A DNA stretch of 29,494 nt from assembly GCA_045644765.1 (NCBI GenBank), contig JAZRHM010000007.1:1-29494 (forward strand), read 5' to 3'. The notes beneath the pieces are model-generated. The model saw nothing but the letters and a program-made list of their open reading frames with translations. It had not been told where the DNA came from and did not search any database. The translations under genes were made by a program, and so were the position numbers. Positions 23,215 to 29,494 of this stretch are shown here, one piece after another. This DNA is from JAFTYO01 sp045644765 (GTDB lineage Bacteria > Pseudomonadota > Alphaproteobacteria > RF32 > CAG-239). Position 1 is the stretch's first letter. Every line of letters begins with the position of its first letter.

Positions 23215-24051
23215 TTATTTTAAAACAAATCTGTTTTTACAACCTAACTCTACTAATTTTTCTTCAGCTTTATCAAAACAATATCCCAACTCTTTTATAT
23301 TATGAGCATCATCATTAATAACTATAGGAATATTTTTATCAATTATATCTTTTAATATAAAACTTTCCGGATAAAAATCTCCTATTTTTCTTAAACCTTT
23401 TGTGCTTAACTCTATTGCCATGTTATATTCTTTTAAACATTCAACAACATCTAATCTTTCTTGATTACAAGGAAATTTTTTATGCAAATCATCTCTTCTG
23501 GCATAATCTAAATGAGCTAAAATATCAAACAAACCGGATTTTACAGATTGTTGTATAACTTTATAATGCCTTTTTAAATATGTTTCATAACTTTCTGTTT
23601 TTATTTTACTGCTCATATCATCATATTTATATATATTTATAAGATTTTCACATTTTTCATCAAAGAAAAAATGATTACCGTTAATTAAATAATCATGATC
23701 TATTTCAGATATAAATTCTTTAAATTCATCTTCCCATCCGTCATAATTAAAATAATCAACTTCAAAACCCACAAAAACTTTTATAGGATAATTCTTTGCT
23801 GATTTTCTGATATATTCGGCACGTTTTTGAAAAACGGATAAACACTCTTTAAAATTATCATTATAAATATGCGCACAACTTTTAATCAACACATCATAAA
23901 CTGGTGAATTTTTCATATTTTTATGTATAATCATATGATCTGATATACCTATAGAATCCCAACCAAGTTTAATTGCTTGTTCAAAAGTTTCCTCCAATGT
24001 ATTTTCACCATCAGAAAAATTTGTATGTGTATGATAACTAAATTTTTGCAT
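23215..24051 (-). CDS. PHP-family phosphatase (HisK-like histidinol phosphatase)
   Basis: A 278-residue metal-dependent phosphatase of the PHP superfamily. The trinuclear metal site is visible: HTHTNFSDGENT at 7-18, ISDHM at about 36-40, GFEVDY with its Glu, NGNHFFF, LAHLDYAR and the late Asp-x-His of INDDAHN. The length and order suit HisK-type histidinol phosphatases, but many relatives have other substrates, and no his gene is near. It sits between rsmG and mnmG, which are adjacent in many Alphaproteobacteria, so it looks inserted into that gene pair. It is 6 bases from mnmG and 57 from rsmG. Confidence 0.85.
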   Translation of the reverse strand: MQKFSYHTHTNFSDGENTLEETFEQAIKLGWDSIGISDHMIIHKNMKNSPVYDVLIKSCAHIYNDNFKECLSVFQKRAEYIRKSAKNYPIKVFVGFEVDYFNYDGWEDEFKEFISEIDHDYLINGNHFFFDEKCENLINIYKYDDMSSKIKTESYETYLKRHYKVIQQSVKSGLFDILAHLDYARRDDLHKKFPCNQERLDVVECLKEYNMAIELSTKGLRKIGDFYPESFILKDIIDKNIPIVINDDAHNIKELGYCFDKAEEKLVELGCKNRFVLK

Positions 24052-24057
24052 AATATT

Positions 24058-25908
24058 CTACTTCTTTAAATATCCTAAAATTGCAGTTATTGCTGCAGGT
24101 GTAACCCCCGGAATACGAGAAGCTTCACCAATTGTTGCAGGCATAACCTTACTTAATTTATAAACCATTTCTCTAGATAAACCACCTATTTTCGTGTAAT
24201 CAATATCTTCTCTTATTTTAAGATTTTCATCTTTTTTGAAAACTTCTATATCAGACAACTGACGTTTTATATATCCTGAATATCTCGATTCTATCTCAAT
24301 TTGTTCATAAACCTTTAGTTCAAAATCTTTCAATTCCGGAAATATATTTATAATTGTTTCACGTGAAACATCATTATATCCCATAAGCTGGTAAGCAGTT
24401 CTTTTAGAACCATCATGATTAATATTTAATCCGAATTTTTCAAGTGTTGCATAATCTGTTTTTAAACTAAGTGATAATTCTTTACACTTATCTATTTGAG
24501 ATTTTTTATTTTTAAATACAGTGTATCTTTCTTCACCAACACAACCTATTTCATAACCTAATTCAGTTAATCTGATATCAGCATTATCAGAACGTAAATA
24601 CAATCTATATTCAGAACGAGAAGTAAACATTCTATATGGTTCATCAACACCTTTCGTTATCAAATCATCTATCATCACACCTATATAACCTTGACTTCTG
24701 TCAATAACAAATTCTTTATCAGAACCTAATGCTTTCAAGGCAGCGTTTACACCGGCAACCAACCCTTGAGCTCCAGCTTCTTCATATCCGGTTGTTCCGT
24801 TTATTTGCCCTGCTAAATATAATCCGTTTGCCTTTTTAACAGCTAAATTATGATTTAATTCTTGCGGATCCACATAATCATACTCAATTGCATATGCCGG
24901 TCTTAAAATTTCAACATTTTCAAGCCCTTTCATCGTATGTATAAACATATCTTGGACATCTTCAGGTAAAGATGTCGAAATACCGTTAGGATACACAACA
25001 TCTGTATCTAAACCTTCAGGCTCTAAAAATATTTGATGAGAAGTTCTGTCTGCAAATTTTACCAATTTATCTTCAATACTCGGACAATATCTTGGACCAA
25101 CCCCCTTAATTAAACCTGAAAATAAAGCACATTTTGAAAAATTATCCCTTATAATTTTATGTGTTTCTTCGTTTGTATGAGTTATATAACACTTAATTTG
25201 CGGATTTTTTATACTATCCGTCATATAAGAAAAAGGTTCAGGATTTTCATCACCACCCTGCTCTTCCAAAACTGACCAATTTATTGTTTTTCCATTTAAA
25301 CGAGCCGGAGTACCTGTTTTTAAACGTCCCACATTTAAACCGAGATTTTTTAAATACGGTGTTATACCTACACAATTAACATCATCAACTCTACCACCTA
25401 CAGAAGTTTGATGACCTATAAACATTATACCGTTTAAAAATGTGCCTGAAGTTAAAATTACAGATTTAGCTTCAATAATCTGACCATCTGATAAAATTAT
25501 ACCTTTAACACAATTTTCATTTTCTATAAACAAACCTTCAACTGAAGCTTCTACCAAATCCAGATTTTTTTGTTCTTTTAAATATGAAAGCATATATTTT
25601 TTATATAATTTTCTATCTGCTTGTGCTCTAGGCCCTCTCACAGCAGGACCTTTAGATGAATTAAGCATTCTAAACTGAATACCTGCCTTATCTATAACCT
25701 TTCCCATTAAACCGTCGAGAGCGTCAATTTCTCTAACTAAATGACCTTTTCCGAGACCACCTATTGCCGGATTACAAGACATCTCACCAATAGTGTCTAT
25801 TTTATGTGTAAAAAGTGCTGTATCAGCCCCTACTCTTGCCGACGCACTTGCTGCCTCACAACCGGCATGACCACCACCGACAACTATAACATCATATATT
25901 TTTTTCAT
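24058..25908 (-). CDS. mnmG: tRNA uridine-5-carboxymethylaminomethyl synthase subunit MnmG (GidA)
   Basis: FAD-binding partner of MnmE that installs the (carboxymethyl)aminomethyl group on the wobble uridine of tRNAs. 616 residues (629 in E. coli). The dinucleotide-binding loop VVGGGHAGCEAA is at 9-20, CNPAIGGLGKGHLVREIDAL is the classic MnmG signature near 45-64, and GLYLAGQINGTTGYEEAGAQ at about 365-384 is the second. The C-terminal helical domain ends ITAILGYLKK. The second parS site is inside the gene, coding for DVSRETI. mnmE lies 65 bases upstream on the same strand. Confidence 0.96.
   Translation of the reverse strand: MKKIYDVIVVGGGHAGCEAASASARVGADTALFTHKIDTIGEMSCNPAIGGLGKGHLVREIDALDGLMGKVIDKAGIQFRMLNSSKGPAVRGPRAQADRKLYKKYMLSYLKEQKNLDLVEASVEGLFIENENCVKGIILSDGQIIEAKSVILTSGTFLNGIMFIGHQTSVGGRVDDVNCVGITPYLKNLGLNVGRLKTGTPARLNGKTINWSVLEEQGGDENPEPFSYMTDSIKNPQIKCYITHTNEETHKIIRDNFSKCALFSGLIKGVGPRYCPSIEDKLVKFADRTSHQIFLEPEGLDTDVVYPNGISTSLPEDVQDMFIHTMKGLENVEILRPAYAIEYDYVDPQELNHNLAVKKANGLYLAGQINGTTGYEEAGAQGLVAGVNAALKALGSDKEFVIDRSQGYIGVMIDDLITKGVDEPYRMFTSRSEYRLYLRSDNADIRLTELGYEIGCVGEERYTVFKNKKSQIDKCKELSLSLKTDYATLEKFGLNINHDGSKRTAYQLMGYNDVSRETIINIFPELKDFELKVYEQIEIESRYSGYIKRQLSDIEVFKKDENLKIREDIDYTKIGGLSREMVYKLSKVMPATIGEASRIPGVTPAAITAILGYLKK
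24355..24370. promoter_or_regulatory. parS site 2 (perfect 16-mer)
   Basis: TGTTTCACGTGAAACA again, within mnmG, 1,239 bp from site 1. It is read in the frame that gives VSRET, the same reading as at site 1. Two identical copies fix this region as the ParB loading zone. Confidence 0.97.
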
Positions 25909-25973
25909 ATTTTATATCCTTATTTATTTCGGCTTTATAATACGAAAATATATAAACAATGCAAGAGTTTTTA

Positions 25974-27317
25974 TTATTTGCCTATACAAAAAGAACCAAA
26001 AATTTTATCTAATATTTCATCAACTTCGAAACGACCCGTAATTTTTCCGAGAGCTCTTGAAGCTAACCTTATATCTTCTGCCGAAAGTTCAATTTCTTTA
26101 TTAAAATTAAAATTTTTCAAGTTATAAACACATTCTAACAAAGCTTCACGATATCTTTTTCTGGTTATTAAAATATTCGAACTTGATGTAAAAGTTTTTG
26201 AAATAATATCAGCTATCTTTTCAACTAGTATATCTATCCCTTTATTATATTTTGCAGAAATAAGCATACATCCTTTATTTTCTAATATTGAACATTGTTC
26301 AAAAGTTAAATTATCACATTTATTTGCTATATATAATATATTGTTTTTAGACTCTTTTTTAATTTCGTTAAAAATATCAATATCATCTACTGTTGCATCA
26401 AACATAGCTAAAACAACATCTGCTTGTCTTATTTTTTCAAAAGCTATTTCTACACCTTGTTTTTCAATTATATCATCAGTTTTTCTAATACCAGCTGTAT
26501 CAGTAAATATAAAAGGATAACCTTTTATATCTAAATTTACATCAATTGCGTCTCTTGTAGTACCTGCAATATCAGAAACTATAACAGCGTTTCTCTTAAC
26601 AATTGCATTTAATAAGCTCGATTTTCCGGCATTTGCAGGGCCTGCAACAACAACTCTAAAACCCTCTCTTAATCTTTCTCCATTCTGAGAAGCGCTTAAA
26701 TGCTCATTTATTTTATTAATAAGTTTAAATACAGTGTTTAAATTTTCTTCTTTTATATTCTCTGGTATATCTTCATCAGGAAAATCAATATAAGCTTCCA
26801 TATATGCATAAACTTTTAAAAGTTCTTCTCGCCAACCTTCATATAAATTTTTTAAATTTCCTTCCATTTGGCGTATTGCATACTTTTGTTGTTCTGAAGT
26901 TTCAGCATCTATTAAATCTGCCAAACCTTCTGCTTCTGTTAAATCCATTTTATTGTTATAAAAAGCACGTTTAGAAAATTCTCCCGGTTCAGCTAACCTG
27001 AAATTAGGAATTTTTGATAAAGAATCTAATATTGATGATAAAACAGCTTTAGAACCATGACATTGAATTTCAACAACATCTTCACCGGTAAAAGAGTAGG
27101 GTGATTTAAAATATAAAATAAGAGATTTATCCAATATTTCTTTTGTTTCAAAATCTTTAACAGATTGAAAATAAGCATATCTTGACTTTAAATACACTGT
27201 ATCAATATCTGTCATATATTTTATAACATCTGTTGCATCACGTCCGGAAATTCTTATAACAGCAACACCGGACTTTCCATATACAGTTGACAAAGCATAT
27301 ATTGTTTTATTATCCAT
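25974..27317 (-). CDS. mnmE: tRNA modification GTPase MnmE (TrmE)
   Basis: GTPase partner of MnmG in wobble-uridine modification. 447 residues: the N-terminal tetrahydrofolate-binding domain includes IYALSTVYGKSGVAVIRISG and SFTGEDVVEIQCHGS. The helical domain is interrupted by the G domain with G1 GPANAGKSS at 226-234, the GTTRD switch at about 252, DTAGIR and NKCD. The C-terminal FCIGK is the invariant end that carries the catalytic Cys. GAGGT precedes the ATG. It is the first gene of the minus-strand run ending with the FTR-like gene. Confidence 0.96.
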   Translation of the reverse strand: MDNKTIYALSTVYGKSGVAVIRISGRDATDVIKYMTDIDTVYLKSRYAYFQSVKDFETKEILDKSLILYFKSPYSFTGEDVVEIQCHGSKAVLSSILDSLSKIPNFRLAEPGEFSKRAFYNNKMDLTEAEGLADLIDAETSEQQKYAIRQMEGNLKNLYEGWREELLKVYAYMEAYIDFPDEDIPENIKEENLNTVFKLINKINEHLSASQNGERLREGFRVVVAGPANAGKSSLLNAIVKRNAVIVSDIAGTTRDAIDVNLDIKGYPFIFTDTAGIRKTDDIIEKQGVEIAFEKIRQADVVLAMFDATVDDIDIFNEIKKESKNNILYIANKCDNLTFEQCSILENKGCMLISAKYNKGIDILVEKIADIISKTFTSSSNILITRKRYREALLECVYNLKNFNFNKEIELSAEDIRLASRALGKITGRFEVDEILDKIFGSFCIGK

Positions 27318-27390
27318 TTTTTACCTCATATAAATTTACTATAAAATATCATCAACTTATTAATATTTTTCTAAAATTTTGTTTTTAAGG

Positions 27391-27408
27391 ACCTCAGAGA
27401 GGTTTTTT
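27391..27408 (+). terminator. Possible terminator or attenuator upstream of the HAD gene
   Basis: ACCTC, loop AGA, GAGGT and six T on the plus strand, in the divergent gap between mnmE and the HAD gene, about 85 bases before the ATG. No upstream plus-strand gene is there to end, so it may be a leader attenuator or end a short RNA. The stem is short; the 27318-27492 gap otherwise shows only AT-rich DNA with an AGCTT/AAGCT pair. Confidence 0.35.
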
Positions 27409-27492
27409 ACCTGATTTTAACAAATATATCATAAAATTTAAAATAATAGCTTCTACAAGCTTTATACGGACTCGTTTTTTTTAAAGGTTACT

Positions 27493-28160
27493 ATGAAAAA
27501 AAATTACTTATTTGGGATTTTGACGGTGTAATTGCCGATACAGAAAAACTATGGCTTACAAACAGGCAAAAGCTTCTTAAAGATTATATGAATATTGATT
27601 GGGATTTTCCAACAGTTGAAAAACATCTTAAAGGTATGAGTGATATAACAAAAAGAGAGGTTTTAGATAGTTTAGGTATAATAACAGATAATTACTTTTG
27701 GGAAAAATCTATTAAAATGGATTTAGAATCTATGTATACAATAGGTTTTGAATTAACAAAAGATATAGAAGAAATTTTCAAACTTAATATAAAACAATGT
27801 ATAGCAACAGGCGGAATGAGAGATAAAACAGCTAAAAAAATTGATGTTGTTAAAATAAGAAATTATTTCCCAGATGAAACAGTTTTTACAGCTGATATGG
27901 TTGAAAAAGGAAAACCTGAACCTGATTTGTTTTTGTTAGCCGCAAAAAGTTTTAATTATAAACCTGAAGAATGTGTCGTAGTGGAAGATTCTGTTGCCGG
28001 TATAAAAGCAGCAATTAAAGCAAATATAACACCAATATTGTATTTTGATGGCCTTATTGATGAAAAATCTCAAATAATTAAGGAAATGAGAAATTTAGGA
28101 GTTAAATACATATTTAACAATATGAAAGATATAAAAAATAAAATTATTGAATTATTTTAA
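27493..28160 (+). CDS. HAD-family hydrolase, frameshifted at an A8 run after the start
   Basis: Haloacid-dehalogenase-type phosphatase of the beta-phosphoglucomutase/phosphoglycolate-phosphatase group. AAAGG precedes ATG at 27493, but the frame from this ATG stops after 12 codons. One more A in the A8 run at 27496-27503 would join it to the long frame as MKKKLLIWDFDGVIADTEKL, giving 222 residues. No usable ATG, GTG or TTG occurs in the long frame before motif I. Motifs: DFDGVIADTE (nucleophile Asp and acid Asp), IATGGMRDK (motif II Thr), EKGKPEPD (motif III Lys), VVEDSVAGIKAA (motif IV acids). The rest of the frame from 27450 to 28160 is intact. It may be a true frameshift, a slippage-rescued gene or an error in the sequence. 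It overlaps dnaQ by 9 bases tail to tail. Confidence 0.8.
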
Positions 28161-28838
28161 CCATAATGCATCTTTTAATTTTTGTGATAAAAATTCTTCA
28201 TGATTTTTATTTTCTTCATCTGTAATTACAAAATTTCTTGAAGTTTTATAATTTCTTTCAATTTTAATATCTTCTTTTTCAACTTTTTTTTGTATATTAC
28301 TTGATAATTCCATAGATGGCTCAGCACCACCTAAAAGTTCTAAATAAACTTCAGCCAATAACTCAGCATCAAGTAAAGCTCCATGTTTTGTTCGTGAAGA
28401 ATTATCTATATTAAAACGACGACATAAAGCATCTAAATTATTTCTTGACCCAGGAAATTTTGAACGAGCTATTTCTAAAGTATCTACAACTTTATCCCAA
28501 CTATATGTTTTAAAACCTTTATGTTTAAATTCGTAATTAATAAAATTAATATCAAATGAAGCATTATGAGCAACTAAAATAGCGTCATCACCTACAAAAT
28601 CTATAAAATCTTGAGCAATTTCTGATAATTTAGGATAATTTTTTAAAAAATCATATGTTAAACCATGAACTTTAACAGCTTCTTCAGGTACATCTCTTTC
28701 AGGGTTTATATATTGATGATAAATTCTTCCTGTAGGAATATGATTTATAAGTTCAACAGCACCTATTTCTATCAATCTGTCACCGGAATCATAATTAAAA
28801 CCTGTTGTTTCCGTATCAAAAACAATTTCTCTTAACAT
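28152..28838 (-). CDS. dnaQ: DNA polymerase III epsilon subunit (proofreading exonuclease)
   Basis: 3'-5' proofreading exonuclease of the replicative polymerase. 228 residues with Exo I VFDTETTGFN (Asp8, Glu10), Exo II HNASFDINF (Asp96) and Exo III KHGALLDAELLAE (His152, Asp157), the DEDDh set. A variable C-terminal tail of about 50 residues carries the polymerase contact. It begins one base after the coaE stop with AGGTT as ribosome site, so the two are cotranscribed. coaE-dnaQ is an ancient alphaproteobacterial pair near the origin. Confidence 0.95.
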   Translation of the reverse strand: MLREIVFDTETTGFNYDSGDRLIEIGAVELINHIPTGRIYHQYINPERDVPEEAVKVHGLTYDFLKNYPKLSEIAQDFIDFVGDDAILVAHNASFDINFINYEFKHKGFKTYSWDKVVDTLEIARSKFPGSRNNLDALCRRFNIDNSSRTKHGALLDAELLAEVYLELLGGAEPSMELSSNIQKKVEKEDIKIERNYKTSRNFVITDEENKNHEEFLSQKLKDALWLK

Positions 28839-28839
28839 A

Positions 28840-29415
28840 TTATAACCTTTCTATTAAGTTTATAAGTTCAATTTTTAATAAACCTAATGTTTTATCCGTA
28901 TCAATAACATAATCGGAAAGAACTTTTTTATAATCATTATTAAGTTGAACTTTTATTATTTTATCAAAATCTTCAGATGTTATATTATCCCTATTCATAA
29001 CTCTTTGTTTTTGTATATTTTTATCAACATCTGCCACTATAATTGATGAACAATATTTATCCCATCCCATTTCAAAAAGTAAAGCAACTTCAATAAACAT
29101 CAAATTATTACTTTTAGAATTCTTCTTTATAGCATCTAAAAACTTTTTTTTCAAAAAAGGATGTATTAAACTTTCAAGTTTTTTTAATTCTTTATTATTA
29201 TTAAAAACATGATTTCTCAATTTTCTTTTATTAAAGACACCATTTTCAAATGCTTGAGGAAAACTTTTTCTTATAACTTCAATAAAATCTTTCTGATAAT
29301 ATAATTTTCTACACCAATTATCAGCATTATATACTATATAACCTAAATTTCTTATTAAACAGGCTATAGTTGTTTTACCGCATCCTATAGATCCTGTTAT
29401 TCCAACAAGTTTCAT
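28840..29415 (-). CDS. coaE: Dephospho-CoA kinase
   Basis: Phosphorylates the 3'-hydroxyl of dephospho-CoA, the last step of coenzyme A synthesis. From the ATG at 29415 the protein has 191 residues and opens MKLVGITGSIGCGKTTIA with the P-loop GSIGCGKT at 8-15. NADNWCRKLYY is the substrate-binding segment after strand 2, and VALLFEMGWDKYC and QKQRVMNRDNIT are the conserved lid and base-binding regions. GAGGT lies about 6 bases upstream of this ATG; an earlier ATG at 29454 would add 13 residues not seen in the family. Two DnaA-box matches lie directly upstream. Confidence 0.93.
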   Translation of the reverse strand: MKLVGITGSIGCGKTTIACLIRNLGYIVYNADNWCRKLYYQKDFIEVIRKSFPQAFENGVFNKRKLRNHVFNNNKELKKLESLIHPFLKKKFLDAIKKNSKSNNLMFIEVALLFEMGWDKYCSSIIVADVDKNIQKQRVMNRDNITSEDFDKIIKVQLNNDYKKVLSDYVIDTDKTLGLLKIELINLIERL

Positions 29416-29444
29416 TTTTACCTCAATACAATTGGTTATATATA

Positions 29445-29453
29445 TTATCCACA
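29445..29453 (+). promoter_or_regulatory. DnaA box 1 (TTATCCACA)
   Basis: Exact match to the strongest DnaA-binding nonamer, in the non-coding DNA 30 bp upstream of coaE. It lies on the edge of an AT-rich stretch that continues to the window end. Confidence 0.65.
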
Positions 29454-29468
29454 ATTTAAGTCTATATA

Positions 29469-29477
29469 TGTGTATAA
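29469..29477 (-). promoter_or_regulatory. DnaA box 2 (TTATACACA on the minus strand)
   Basis: Fits the consensus TTATNCACA, in the opposite orientation to box 1 and 15 bp beyond it, followed by ATATATATATAATAAA as possible unwinding DNA. Two boxes in 33 bp next to parAB-parS suggest the edge of oriC. Confidence 0.55.
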
Positions 29478-29494
29478 CATATATATATAATAAA

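Noticed and set aside
25741..26127. 128-codon plus-strand frame between mnmG and mnmE
   Set aside because: It overlaps the ends of both well-supported minus-strand genes and has no coding character of its own.

Overview
The window looks like a chromosomal segment of an AT-rich, probably host-associated alphaproteobacterium. The best evidence is the block mnmE-mnmG-rsmG-parA-parB, with dnaQ and coaE close by. That gene neighbourhood surrounds the replication origin in many Alphaproteobacteria. Taxonomy here is inference from gene order, low G+C and protein character; no rRNA or tRNA gene is visible.

Left part (1 to about 9,000), accessory: an uninterrupted partial gene runs off the left edge. 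It is divergent from a small tyrosine recombinase, and palindromes built on AATGTTAA lie between the two. Downstream is a 22-bp direct repeat ending in GGCACCATTTT. Then single unrelated genes follow: a cysteine-protease-like protein, an HD hydrolase, a YgjV-like membrane protein, a methyltransferase, an orphan cysteine-containing protein and an HExxH protein. From 4.66 to 7.72 kb they are separated by four same-strand copies of a roughly 160-bp repeat. Each repeat carries GC(G)CACCATTTT, a stem-loop with T-run, and a second inverted repeat around AGTCCGAT...ATCGGACT. The layout resembles a cassette array or an accretion zone of a mobile element. A frameshifted membrane-protein relic and a 119-bp TGTCAT-ended palindromic element also lie here.

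Middle part (9,000 to 20,500), mixed: a secreted HEGQH metalloprotease-like protein, a DEDDh exonuclease, two unknown membrane proteins, an APH-type kinase, a decayed IS200/IS605 tnpA element, an acyl carrier protein, the DNA glycosylase Tag, a large membrane-anchored protein ending in a pilin-like domain, an unknown 397-residue protein, a DUF465 coiled-coil protein and a 6-phosphofructokinase with a Gly/Lys donor-site signature.

Right part (20,500 to 29,494), core: a long minus-strand gene run made of mnmE, mnmG, a PHP phosphatase gene, rsmG, parA, parB and a ferredoxin-thioredoxin-reductase-like gene. Two perfect 16-bp parS sites lie inside rsmG and mnmG. Beyond mnmE are a HAD hydrolase gene whose start is one base out of frame at an A8 run, then dnaQ and coaE on the minus strand. 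Just upstream of coaE are two DnaA-box matches in AT-rich DNA at the window edge, so oriC may begin here. Together the right part carries chromosome partitioning (ParAB-parS), tRNA wobble-uridine modification (MnmEG), 16S rRNA methylation (RsmG), proofreading (DnaQ) and the last step of CoA synthesis (CoaE).
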